Positions 17,272 through 24,820 are shown, numbered from the stretch's first letter. The stretch: 64,000 bases of DNA from Paenibacillus campinasensis (GCF_002272015.1 NZ_NPBY01000061.1:1-64000), one strand, 5' to 3'. Numbers and translations: made by a program. Notes: generated by a model not told the origin, from the sequence alone.

Positions 17272-18279
17272 ATGATCAAATCGAAAGCTCTTCATTTGAC
17301 CGTCTCCACAGCCCTGCTGCTGAGCATGGCCGCTGTAGCAGGCTGCGGCAACACCGACGGCAACGGAACACAGATGCACAATGCAGGGAACCAAGGTCGC
17401 GTCGGTGTCAACAACAACACGCGCGGTATGACTGCAGGACAGCATGATTTGACGAACCTGAAATATAGCAGACAGCTGTCTGAGAAGGTGTCCGACATCA
17501 GCGGGGCAGGTCCGGCTCACGTATTTGTTACGAATCGCAGCGCTTATGTTGCCTTGTCCAATCAGGGCAATGGCACGGGCATGGGCACCGGAGCTGGCAA
17601 TGGTGCGGGGCTTGGTAACGGCGCTGGACTAGGCACGGGTGCTAGCGGTGGCGTCAATGGAATGAACAGAGGGACAACAGGTGCCGGTACGGGTGTGGGT
17701 ACAATGAACAACCGTAACCATACCGGAGCTGGAACCGGCAACGGCACTTTTGGAACCTCGGGTACAGGCACTGTCGGATTGCTGCGCGGAATGACCGCTA
17801 ACAACAACGATACTCGCGGTTTCGGGGTTCGTGGAACGGCGAACGGCGGCGGCTTTGGCGGTACTGGTTTTGACACAGCGAACAACACCCGCGGTAATGG
17901 TCTAATGGGAATGAACGGTGCTCGTGGCAATGGCCTTATGGGTACCCGTACTAATGGCACAGGTAATAATATGGGAGCTCAACATCAAGTTCCAGACCAT
18001 GTGCGTCAAGAAATTACAACCAAAATCCAGAAGACAGCCCCACACATCAAACAAGTATATGTTACCTCTGATCCTGATTTTTATCAGCATTCGGCAGGAT
18101 ATGCGAACAACAACCGTCCTGAGAACACGACAGGAACGCTGGCTCACGATTTTGAATCTTGGATTAACCGCGTATTCCCGATGAATGCGAACGATGCCGA
18201 TGAGTATCGTGCCAAAGGCGGACTGATTCATAACGACCGCGATGACGGCTGGTTTGGCGGGAACCGGAACGGCAGGTAA
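17272..18279 (+). CDS. YhcN/YlaJ family sporulation lipoprotein with Gly/Asn-rich insert
   Basis: GGAGG lies 8 bases before ATG 17272. A type II signal peptide ends in the lipobox V-A-G-C, so the mature protein is lipid-anchored. The YhcN/YlaJ core is split: LKYSRQLSEKVSDISG...HVFVTNRSAYVAL at the N-side, and VPDHVRQEITTKIQK and HIKQVYVTSDPDFY at the C-side. About 130 residues of Gly-, Asn- and Thr-rich low complexity lie between them. YhcN is an inner-membrane spore lipoprotein in B. subtilis. The insert is far longer than in the family norm. Confidence 0.87.
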   Translation: MIKSKALHLTVSTALLLSMAAVAGCGNTDGNGTQMHNAGNQGRVGVNNNTRGMTAGQHDLTNLKYSRQLSEKVSDISGAGPAHVFVTNRSAYVALSNQGNGTGMGTGAGNGAGLGNGAGLGTGASGGVNGMNRGTTGAGTGVGTMNNRNHTGAGTGNGTFGTSGTGTVGLLRGMTANNNDTRGFGVRGTANGGGFGGTGFDTANNTRGNGLMGMNGARGNGLMGTRTNGTGNNMGAQHQVPDHVRQEITTKIQKTAPHIKQVYVTSDPDFYQHSAGYANNNRPENTTGTLAHDFESWINRVFPMNANDADEYRAKGGLIHNDRDDGWFGGNRNGR

Positions 18280-18290
18280 CGATAATAAAT

Positions 18291-18332
18291 AAAGGAGCTG
18301 CGCGGGTGAATTCACCAGCAGGCAGCTCCTTT
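18291..18332 (+). terminator. Large hairpin, probable terminator
   Basis: An 11-bp stem AAAGGAGCTGC/GCAGCTCCTTT encloses a second palindrome, GGTGAATTCACC. The T-run after it is weak (TTTAGTTTATAT). It lies between the convergent YhcN-like gene and nagA, so it may serve both. Confidence 0.6.
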
Positions 18333-18380
18333 AGTTTATATATTTCTGAACATAACGATTCAGCAAAGCAGGGGAAGTCA

Positions 18381-19565
18381 TTAATGCTTACGCTGTCCCT
18401 GTATCCATACGCCACGGAGCTCCAGCTCCGAATTCAGCAGCAGCACATCGGCCCGTTTTCCCTGTTCCAGGCTGCCGGTTTGGCGATCAATCCCGATTTT
18501 GCGTGCAGGGTTCAAGCTCGCGATTTTTGAGGCTTCCTCAATGCTTAATCCGATCGTTTGGGTCAGCAGCTGGAAGCCTTTAATCATCGTTAACGTACTG
18601 CCGGCCAGACTGCTGCGATTATCTCTTAACGTTGCGATACCATTCTCTACAATGACCGGAAGATCACCGATCGTGTATTCGCCATCGGGCATGCCGGCGG
18701 CTGACATAGCGTCCGTAATCATAATAAGATTGCCGTCTTGTTTCGTACGCGTCAAAATTTTGATACCTGCCGGATGAACATGAATGCCATCAGCGATAAT
18801 TTCGCAGCTGATGCGGTCATCACTGAGCATGGCCCCTACGACGCCAGGCTTGCGGTGATGCAGTCCTGTCATCGCGTTGAAGGTATGAACCCCGTGGCTT
18901 AATCCTGCCTCCACAGCGGCCTCCACTTCTTCGTAGGTGGCATCGGTGTGGCCAAGTGCAGCCACGATGCCGTGCTGGCTAAGCCATGCGATGGCTTCCA
19001 AGGCGCCTTCCCGTTCAGGCGCTAACGTAACCTGGCGGATGAGCCCCGGGTAAGCAGCTTCCCACTCCTCCAGCCAATCGATGTTGGCAGGAACGATATG
19101 CTCCGGATTTTGCGCACCCGGCCATTTCGGGCTGATGAATGGGCCTTCCAGATGAACGCCTTCCAGGCGTGTGTAAGGCATTGCCTGCTGGCGATAAGCG
19201 TTCACTTCCTTCAGCACGCGGTCGATCGCTGCTTTAGGCGCGGTCATCGTTGTGGCCAGCATCGCGGTGGTACCCTGGGAGCTGTGGAAGGAAGTGATTT
19301 TGTCGAGCACCTCCTGGCTTGCATCCATGAAGTCCTCGCCGTTGCCGCCATGCACATGGATGTCGATAAAGCCGGGAATGATGTAGCCATCCGGCTGCTT
19401 CAGCGTCTCGCCTGCCGCATTGCGAATCGATTCCGGAAGTCCGAAGACGGGTCCGGCATAGAGGATGAAATCCCCGCCGATGGCAAGGACGCCGTCCTGC
19501 TCCAGTCCATCGGGCAGCAGGACGTTCCCGTACAGCAATTGAACCGAATTGTTGAATGTACTCAT
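18381..19565 (-). CDS. nagA: N-acetylglucosamine-6-phosphate deacetylase
   Basis: The 394-residue enzyme converts GlcNAc-6-P to glucosamine-6-P and acetate in the cytoplasm. Visible marks are IDIHVHGGNGEDFMDA (metal site), EGPFISPKWPGAQNPEH, ALGHTDATYEE, GVHTFNAMTGLHHRKPG and ITDAMSAAGMPDGEY with the catalytic Asp. An in-frame ATG at 19640 would add 25 residues over nagB, but ATG 19565 matches the family start and overlaps the nagB stop (ATGA). It is the last gene of the rpiR-nagB-nagA operon. Confidence 0.95.
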   Translation of the reverse strand: MSTFNNSVQLLYGNVLLPDGLEQDGVLAIGGDFILYAGPVFGLPESIRNAAGETLKQPDGYIIPGFIDIHVHGGNGEDFMDASQEVLDKITSFHSSQGTTAMLATTMTAPKAAIDRVLKEVNAYRQQAMPYTRLEGVHLEGPFISPKWPGAQNPEHIVPANIDWLEEWEAAYPGLIRQVTLAPEREGALEAIAWLSQHGIVAALGHTDATYEEVEAAVEAGLSHGVHTFNAMTGLHHRKPGVVGAMLSDDRISCEIIADGIHVHPAGIKILTRTKQDGNLIMITDAMSAAGMPDGEYTIGDLPVIVENGIATLRDNRSSLAGSTLTMIKGFQLLTQTIGLSIEEASKIASLNPARKIGIDRQTGSLEQGKRADVLLLNSELELRGVWIQGQRKH

Positions 19566-20290
19566 ACCAGCAATCTCCCCGCTCCCTGATCCAGCAGCAC
19601 CACGACATTCGGGTGGCATTGCAGAAGCGATGCCGGACATTGGGTAGTGATTGGGCCTTTAAGCGCACGGTGCACAATTTCCGCCTTGTCCTCTCCGCGA
19701 ACGAGCAGCAGAATTTGACGAGCCTTCATGATGCTGGCCACGCCCATTGTAATCGCATGGGTTGGGACATCATCAATCGATGGGAAGAATCTTGCGTTCG
19801 CTGTCCGTGTCTTTTCCTGAAGCTCAACCAGGTGGGTTGCTCCGCTCAGGCTGTCTCCCGGCTCGTTAAACCCGATATGGCCGTTGTGTCCAAGTCCCAG
19901 AAGCTGGATATCGACCGGCCCGTATGTATCGAGCATCCGGTCATACTGCCGGCATTCCTCCTCCAGATCCTCCGCATTGCCATTAGGCACATGCGTCTGT
20001 TCCAGCGGGATGTCGATATGATTGAAGAATTTCTCGTTCATAAAGGTACGGTAGCTCTCCGGATGATTCTCTGGCAGGCCGACATACTCATCCAGATTGT
20101 AGGTGGTTACGCCGGCAAAGCTGACCAGTCCCTTACGGTGAATCTCAATCAGCTTGGCATACAAACCTACCGGGGTGCTTCCGGTAGCCAATCCGAGCTT
20201 GGCGTGGGGGTTGATATGCACCAGGCTGGAAATGATGCTGGCGGCGGTTTCTACAAAGCTTTCATCGTCCTTAAATGTGTAAATATTCAT
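19562..20290 (-). CDS. nagB: Glucosamine-6-phosphate deaminase
   Basis: The 242-residue enzyme turns glucosamine-6-P into fructose-6-P and ammonia, feeding amino sugar into glycolysis. Signatures are GLATGSTPVGLYAKL (phosphate loop), YNLDEYVGL and LGLGHNGHIGFNEPG, which holds the catalytic His. Length is that of the Bacillus NagB type without an allosteric extension. It overlaps nagA by 4 bases and starts 2 bases after the regulator, so the three genes form one transcript. Confidence 0.96.
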   Translation of the reverse strand: MNIYTFKDDESFVETAASIISSLVHINPHAKLGLATGSTPVGLYAKLIEIHRKGLVSFAGVTTYNLDEYVGLPENHPESYRTFMNEKFFNHIDIPLEQTHVPNGNAEDLEEECRQYDRMLDTYGPVDIQLLGLGHNGHIGFNEPGDSLSGATHLVELQEKTRTANARFFPSIDDVPTHAITMGVASIMKARQILLLVRGEDKAEIVHRALKGPITTQCPASLLQCHPNVVVLLDQGAGRLLV

Positions 20291-20292
20291 GA

Positions 20293-21168
20293 TTATTGTC
20301 CTCCTCGGCCCTTGCGGTAGTTTTGAACATTCAGATAAGACTGCTCTAGACGCGGAACATATGTTGAAAAATCACGGCTGGCCATACCCATAAACAAAAT
20401 ATCGATAATATGCAGCTGCGCAATTCGGGAAGCCATGTCCCCGCGGCGCATCCCCTCTTCCAGTGAAGAGGAGTACAGCGGGATATCCGACAGTTTGGAA
20501 AGCCGGGTGCTTCTGTAGGAGGTGATGCTGATCGTGAAGGCGCCGGCGTCTTTGGCACAGGTCAGTGCGTCAATCGTCTCCGGGGTTTCCCCGGAATAGG
20601 AAATGGCAACCGCCACATCGCCCTCGGAGAGCGTTGAAGCGGACGTAATCTGCATGTGGGAATCTGCGAAGGCAGTACAGTTCTTACCGATCCGTACCAG
20701 CTTCTGATAGAAGTCCTGTGCCACAATCGACGAGGTTGCAACTCCATAGAGATCAATGCGTTTGGCGCCGCATAGGGCGTTCACCGCACGCTCCAGTTGT
20801 CCGAGGTCCAATAGCTGCGTGGTGTCGCGGATGGAGGTGAGGTGATTGGACTCAATGGCTTCCACGATGTCGGCCAGATTCTTACCGGCCACGATATCCT
20901 GATAGCGGGTGTTACCCATTTTGGATGCCATTTCAGCATGAGCGATCTCAGCCGACAGCTTCACCTTGAAATCAGGATACCCCTTGCACTGAAAGTTCTT
21001 GCAGAAGCGGGTCACCGTCGCAGCGCTGACCTCGCATGCAGCCGCCAGATCTGTAATCCCCATGTTCACAATATTGGAGGGGTTTGCCAGAATGAATTCG
21101 GCCAGCCGCCTTTCCTGACGGGGAAGGGAGTCCTTCTCCACGGAGATAATATGCAGGATCGGTGTCAT
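20293..21168 (-). CDS. MurR/RpiR family transcriptional regulator
   Basis: Residues 1-77 form the RpiR-type HTH (RRLAEFILANPSNIVNMGITDLA, then the TVTRFCKNFQ recognition region) and residues 110-260 a SIS sugar-phosphate-binding domain (YGVATSSIVAQDFY, ISYSGETPE). It probably senses GlcNAc-6-P or GlcN-6-P and controls its own operon. ATG 21168 is 7 bases from GGAGG; TTG 21171 is closer and less likely. Two copies of GAAAATAATTTT upstream are candidate operators. Confidence 0.92.
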   Translation of the reverse strand: MTPILHIISVEKDSLPRQERRLAEFILANPSNIVNMGITDLAAACEVSAATVTRFCKNFQCKGYPDFKVKLSAEIAHAEMASKMGNTRYQDIVAGKNLADIVEAIESNHLTSIRDTTQLLDLGQLERAVNALCGAKRIDLYGVATSSIVAQDFYQKLVRIGKNCTAFADSHMQITSASTLSEGDVAVAISYSGETPETIDALTCAKDAGAFTISITSYRSTRLSKLSDIPLYSSSLEEGMRRGDMASRIAQLHIIDILFMGMASRDFSTYVPRLEQSYLNVQNYRKGRGGQ

Positions 21169-21218
21169 CAAATGGCCTCCTTCATTACCCGATCCGAGCG
21201 GGTGACGAGATTTGTTAT

Positions 21219-21263
21219 GAAAATAATTTTATTAATATGAAAACTTGAAAAGAAAATAATTTT
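21219..21263. promoter_or_regulatory. Two near-palindromic repeats, candidate RpiR operators
   Basis: GAAAATAATTTT occurs at 21219-21230 and 21252-21263, 33 bp apart (about three helical turns) in the AT-rich region just before the regulator. Each AAAATAATTTT core is nearly palindromic. Position and spacing suit cooperative binding by the SIS-domain regulator. This is inference from the sequence only. Confidence 0.45.
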
Positions 21264-21354
21264 TACCCCTTCATCATAGTCGAACTTGGACCAGGAAGCA
21301 AGGGGAAATACTACAATTCTCGGCGGAAATAAGCCCATTTAACCGCTATCTACG

Positions 21355-21384
21355 CACCTTCGCCTGTACCTCGACATAATATGA
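21355..21384 (+). promoter_or_regulatory. Candidate SigK promoter of gerE
   Basis: GCACC at 21354-21358 and CATA at 21375-21378 are 16-17 bases apart and resemble the SigK -35 (AC) and -10 (CATA...T) elements. In B. subtilis gerE is transcribed by SigK. It lies about 70 bases before the gerE start. The element is short, so chance is possible. Confidence 0.35.
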
Positions 21385-21445
21385 GTTGACTGTATCCCTT
21401 AACCTTGTTAGACCACACATACCCGGGCAAGGAGGGGTGACACCA

Positions 21446-21601
21446 TTGAAGGGAAACGACCATAACAGCAAGTTCTTGTTAACCCACCGTGAACGCGAAG
21501 TGTTTGAATTGCTCGTGCAGGACAAAACGACTCGCGACATCGCCGGGCAGTTATTTATTAGCGAAAAAACGGTGCGTAACCACATCTCCAATGTAGTATA
21601 A
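21446..21601 (+). pseudogene. gerE: gerE 5' part, interrupted by the prophage
   Basis: AAGGAGG precedes TTG 21446. The 51-residue frame matches GerE, the LuxR-type regulator of late mother-cell genes: LLTHREREVFELLVQDKTTRDI, then LFISEKTVRNHISNV. GerE is normally about 74 residues and continues after HISN with an M-Q-K-L-G-V-K-G-R-S-Q-A-V type helix. Here it stops two codons later (V-V-stop) and phage DNA follows. The last helix, needed for dimerisation, is missing, so the uncut product is unlikely to work. The 3' part should lie at the other prophage end. Confidence 0.9.
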
Positions 21602-21604
21602 TTT
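21584..21604 (+). other. Probable attL, left phage-host junction within gerE
   Basis: Similarity to GerE holds through codons for HISNV (21581-21595) and is lost in the next codon, where GTA TAA replaces the expected ATG-Gln. The crossover must therefore be at about 21590-21598. The exact core cannot be set without attR, which is outside the window. Confidence 0.7.
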
Positions 21605-21635
21605 GAAGCACACAACATGTGTGCTTCTTCTTTTT
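21605..21635 (+). terminator. Rho-independent terminator just inside the prophage
   Basis: A perfect 10-bp stem GAAGCACACA/TGTGTGCTTC with a 3-base loop is followed by TTCTTTTTG. It lies 3 bases after the premature stop of gerE and would end the interrupted gerE transcript before it enters phage genes. Confidence 0.9.
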
Positions 21636-21667
21636 GTTGTTACATACATAATTTAAGGAGGTTAACT

Positions 21668-21934
21668 ATGGATATTCATTTTGATAAGAGAACAATCCTT
21701 GCTGAAGACGGTGATCGGCTATTGGTAAGGATTGAAGGGGAGCTAGAACTTGATAGTGCAACATTCAGGACGTGTCATCATGAAATTTGGACTGATCGTC
21801 AAAAGTATGAGGCCGGCATACATGTAGAGAGAGCGGACAATGGTCTGGTTCATTACAGTGCTAATCTGGCCGGATATACTGATGAATATGCTACTCAAAT
21901 ATTCAAGAGAGGTAATGGTCCATTATCCTTCTAG
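21668..21934 (+). CDS. Small phage protein of unknown function
   Basis: AAGGAGG is 6-7 bases before ATG 21668. The 88-residue acidic protein has alternating beta-like segments (ILAEDGDRLLVRIEGELEL) and no cysteine pair or signal peptide. It is the first gene inside the left end, a place often used for accessory or superinfection-immunity genes, but I do not recognise it. Confidence 0.6.
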   Translation: MDIHFDKRTILAEDGDRLLVRIEGELELDSATFRTCHHEIWTDRQKYEAGIHVERADNGLVHYSANLAGYTDEYATQIFKRGNGPLSF

Positions 21935-22015
21935 ATTATTTGGATCGGAAAAATATCAGCAAAAAGATTGCGTTAAAATTGCAAAAAGCTTGTGAACCAC
22001 TAGGTTTTTAACGTG

Positions 22016-22344
22016 ATATATTGGTATCATAGGAAATCGAGAAAAGGACACCACAGGGGCGTGAACGCCCTGGTGATCGGGTCGGCAGAAGCCGGCCTTT
22101 TTTAATGCGATGGTGAAAGCTCCCTCCTCTCGGTTTCTGGAACATCACCCGAAACAACTTCAATACCTGTTTGACGGTGGTAGGCGATAAGACGAGCGGC
22201 ACCAGTTAGCCCCTCGCAATAAGACCTACATCAGAGCCGCAAGGGTAGTACAAGCGGGTTAAATGTTCTAATCAAGTTTAAACGCCCGTCTCGGCTGCTG
22301 GAGGGCACGTCATAGGTGCTTTAGGCTCGAGAGGGCGTTACATT
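22016..22344 (+). ncRNA. Coding-free structured region, candidate non-coding RNA
   Basis: From 21935 to 22745 I find no convincing gene apart from the tRNA. Hairpins include GGGGCG-TGAA-CGCCCT near 22056-22071 and a terminator-like stem at 22080-22103. A further long-loop hairpin GTCGGT/ACCGAC (about 22445-22481) and a distant pair AAGCACGG/CCGTGCTT (about 22550 and 22670) lie beyond the tRNA. Phage regions beside tRNAs sometimes encode large structured RNAs (GOLLD, ROOL). Assignment to such a class is a guess. Confidence 0.3.
22080..22103 (+). terminator. Rho-independent terminator
   Basis: GGTCGGC and GCCGGCC form a 7-bp stem (one G-U) around the tetraloop AGAA, followed by TTTTTT. The transcript it ends has no clear coding content. 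Confidence 0.8.
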
Positions 22345-22416
22345 GCGGACATGGTATAAAGGTAGTGCCCCGGCCTTCCAAGCCGGAGAAGACGGGTTCG
22401 AGTCCCTCTGTCCGCT
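22345..22416 (+). tRNA. tRNA-Gly (anticodon UCC), phage-encoded
   Basis: A 7-bp acceptor stem GCGGACA/TGTCCGC, a D-stem with wobble pairs, a 5-bp anticodon stem CCGGC/GCCGG, the loop CTTCCAA with anticodon TCC, and GGTTCGAGTCC in the T-arm are all visible. No CCA is encoded. The T-stem has only three good pairs, with mismatches at 49-65 and 50-64, so it may be partly degenerate. Confidence 0.8.
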
Positions 22417-22745
22417 CCTTAATTACTGTGGGGGTTTCGCGTTAGTCGGTGCTGTTTTCCCTCTACAAAAAGCCTGAACCGACACCAAAGGCACAATGGG
22501 TTAAGAATAGTGCCTGCCTGCCGGGGCAATATACCGGCCTAATCATATCAAGCACGGTGCAGGTAGATGCGTACCTGTTAAACGATCTGCGGGGAGTCCG
22601 ACACATACTGGATACGTCCGGAAAGTAGGTAACGAAACCGGAGAAAGTGAACCTCTGAATGAACAACGGCCGTGCTTTTAATTTACAAGACTTACCGCCT
22701 CTCATAGAACATACCAAACGGTATAATCGAGTGAGAGGTGTTGCT

Positions 22746-23546
22746 ATGTTTATCAGCCCGATGTTATTAGAGACAGCAAGTGGCCCATTCAGCCACGATG
22801 ATTATATATTTGAGCCAAAGATCGACGGGCACCGGCTCCTGTTCTCGCAGGAGGGCGGCCGGATCCGGTTGTATACCCGGCACGAGACCGACTGCACACG
22901 CCAGTACCCCGAGCTCCTGACGCCATTTGATGAAGATATCCTCCTTGACGGCGAAGTTGCTTGTACTGATCCAGAGACGGGGCTGGTTGACTTCGAAAAC
23001 ATAATGACCCGGTTCCAGGCCAAGAAGGAGCAGCGTATCCGACAACTCAGGGGCATATCGCCTGTCACGTATGTTGTATTCGATATCCTGGCAGGCATCA
23101 GCATGCCGAACAAGTACTTCGGCGTCATACCGTTCGTGGAAGGCGCAGGCGAGGCACTGTTTAAGCAAATGAGGGATCGGGAGCTCGAGGGGATGGTCGG
23201 GAAGCTTCAGGGCAGCCGTTATGAGAGCCGCCGCTCTCCGGCCTGGCAGAAGGTCATCAACTGGACCTATGCCGAGGTGTTTATCACCGGGTACCGTAAG
23301 GACGAATTCGGGTGGCTGACTTCCGTGGTTACGGAGTCCGGCCGGCTGCGGCCAACGGGTATCGTTGAGCTGGGAGTGCCGCCGAAAACCAAGCGAGCGT
23401 TCTATGGGGTGAGCAAGCAGCTTGTAACGGGCGAGGATAAGAATTTCGTCCACCTGGAGCCGCGGATTCGAGCGAGGGTAAAAACCCGGAACTGGACCAA
23501 GAAAGGCATGCTGCGGTCGCCGGCGTTCGTTGAGTTTGTTGTTTGA
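22746..23546 (+). CDS. ATP-dependent DNA ligase (YoqV/LigD-type), altered
   Basis: ATG 22746 has GAGAGGTG upstream and matches the family start; the frame extends to 22659 without support. The 266-residue protein has motif I EPKIDGHR with nucleophile Lys25, motif III LLDGEVA, motif IV ELEGMVGK and a C-terminal OB domain ending RSPAFVEFVV. Two oddities: after VVFDILAG about 20 residues of the family are missing, and motif V reads WQKVIN instead of W-L-K-I-K, losing one of two Lys. It would seal nicks in phage DNA if active. A TATAAT lies at 22722-22727. Confidence 0.82.
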   Translation: MFISPMLLETASGPFSHDDYIFEPKIDGHRLLFSQEGGRIRLYTRHETDCTRQYPELLTPFDEDILLDGEVACTDPETGLVDFENIMTRFQAKKEQRIRQLRGISPVTYVVFDILAGISMPNKYFGVIPFVEGAGEALFKQMRDRELEGMVGKLQGSRYESRRSPAWQKVINWTYAEVFITGYRKDEFGWLTSVVTESGRLRPTGIVELGVPPKTKRAFYGVSKQLVTGEDKNFVHLEPRIRARVKTRNWTKKGMLRSPAFVEFVV

Positions 23547-23583
23547 ATGGGAAATGCAGGAATCCCTTACTCGATGTCGAATC

Positions 23584-23844
23584 ATGATGTCAAAGGGGGT
23601 GTTTGAGATAAAAGTAAAAGAATTGAACCTCGAAGTTCTAGGAGCAATGATGTTAAAAGTTGCTCCTATATCTAAGCAACTAAATCATAAGTGGCCAAAA
23701 TCAACAATGGAAGCTTATATTGATCCTGATTCTGCAGGTGAAGCTGAGTTTATAAGAGATCTATTCCAGCTAACAACCGACGAAATTGTTGAGAAATGGT
23801 ACGGCGGCATGGATGGAGCAGCAAAATTCATTCATCACGTATAA
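23584..23844 (+). CDS. Small phage protein of unknown function
   Basis: About 86 residues, with LEVLGAMMLKVAPISKQL and a helical C-terminus (FQLTTDEIVEKWYGG). The start is unclear: ATG 23584 and 23587 lack a ribosome binding site, while AAAGGGGGTG points to an ATA at 23608. No family is recognised. Confidence 0.5.
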   Translation: MMSKGVFEIKVKELNLEVLGAMMLKVAPISKQLNHKWPKSTMEAYIDPDSAGEAEFIRDLFQLTTDEIVEKWYGGMDGAAKFIHHV

Positions 23845-23921
23845 GCAGCCGGGCAGGGCTTTTCTTATGATAAAAGGAGAACTCTTCCTGATGTCTCCGT
23901 TGATGTCGAGGAGGTGGGGTC

Positions 23922-24254
23922 ATGGCTTCTAAAACATTAAAGGTTATGCAACAAATTTTAGAACATTTTGATGAATCTATGGATAGTGATGAAATTGATA
24001 TGGGTCCAATCTCTGCGGAAAATATGGGTATAAGCGAAGCGAGATGGAACAGGGTTATCGGAATGATGTTGGAAGAAGGCTTAATTGATGGTTTTGCTGA
24101 AATAGCGCATCTAGGATCAAGTCACTTGGCATACGGGGCAGTTAATCCAAGAATTACACTAAGAGGATTGATATTCTTAAATGAGAACTCAAACGCAGCC
24201 AAGATTTACGAGATTGCAAAAGAGATACGTGGATGGGTTCCGGGGTTTAAATAG
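23922..24254 (+). CDS. YjcQ-family winged-helix phage protein
   Basis: The 110-residue protein has the YjcQ outline: MQQILEHFDES, then ISEARWNRVIGMMLEEGLIDGF (winged helix) and PRITLRGLIFLNENS with a final helix. YjcQ proteins are common in Firmicutes prophages; the role is unknown, possibly DNA binding. GAGGAGGTGG precedes the ATG. A terminator follows. Confidence 0.78.
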   Translation: MASKTLKVMQQILEHFDESMDSDEIDMGPISAENMGISEARWNRVIGMMLEEGLIDGFAEIAHLGSSHLAYGAVNPRITLRGLIFLNENSNAAKIYEIAKEIRGWVPGFK

Positions 24255-24268
24255 TTAGATTAAGCAAA

Positions 24269-24296
24269 GTCGCTCAAATGAGCGGCTTTTTCTTTT
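24269..24296 (+). terminator. Rho-independent terminator
   Basis: GTCGCTC and GAGCGGC form a 7-bp stem (one T-G) around AAAT, followed by TTTTTCTTTT. It ends the YjcQ transcript. Confidence 0.85.
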
Positions 24297-24328
24297 GTTC
24301 GCTTGTCCCGCTTCCGGTTCTGCTTGAA

Positions 24329-24419
24329 GGTGTCGCTCAGTACACCGTCACCCTAAGAAAGCAATGACAAGAAGCAGGCGACCGTGTACTGCGAAGCAGA
24401 ATCTTTGCAGGTGTCGCTC
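24329..24419. repeat. Direct and inverted repeats in a gene-free stretch
   Basis: GGTGTCGCTC occurs at 24329-24338 and 24410-24419. Between them 24332-24352 and 24377-24397 form an imperfect inverted repeat around GTACAC/GTGTAC. The 200-bp stretch 24297-24499 has no gene. It could be a structured RNA or a protein-binding region. Confidence 0.4.
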
Positions 24420-24499
24420 CGGCATCGTGCTTCGCACCATGTCTGCGTGAGTGTTTAGTGGTGGTGCGCGAATTATACAAAGAGAGGATGAGATAGATT

Positions 24500-24811
24500 A
24501 TGGAAAATACCTCGAGAGTTGGGGTCACTAAAGATTGGATTTCACAGGAACGAGCAACAGAACTGAAGCTGAAATATTTAAACTTTCTGAACGGAGCGAA
24601 TATGGAAATAAACAATGTGCGGGACAGGATTTCCAGGGTGTGCGACAGCATTGAGTCTGACTTGGGAATCAAGAATGAAGTGGTGGTAGATAGGATTGTA
24701 GTTAAAATATCTGCCGATACATCTGAACTTGAAGAGGAGATAAAGCGGTTGAGTGAGACGACCGCTGAACACACTGAGCGAATAGGCAATGCACTAAAAG
24801 CGAGGCGGTGA
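24500..24811 (+). CDS. Small phage protein with coiled-coil C-terminus
   Basis: The 103-residue product has a helical N-half (ELKLKYLNFLNGANMEINNV) and an amphipathic C-terminal helix (ISADTSELEEEIKRLSETT) likely to oligomerise. GAGAGGATGAG lies before the ATG. No family recognised. It leads a compact group of small genes running to 26.0 kb. Confidence 0.6.
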   Translation: MENTSRVGVTKDWISQERATELKLKYLNFLNGANMEINNVRDRISRVCDSIESDLGIKNEVVVDRIVVKISADTSELEEEIKRLSETTAEHTERIGNALKARR

Positions 24812-24820
24812 GGGGACGCC

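Noticed and set aside
17562..17960. Pro/Val-rich minus-strand frame
   Set aside because: It is the complement of the Gly-rich repeats of the YhcN-like gene; low complexity explains the open frame.
19566..19640. 25-residue extension of nagA over nagB
   Set aside because: The ATG overlapping the nagB stop matches the family start; the extension is out of frame with nagB coding and has no homology.
22659..22745. N-terminal extension of the DNA ligase
   Set aside because: Family members start at the MFI... position, which has a good ribosome binding site; the extension overlaps a TATAAT and structured DNA.
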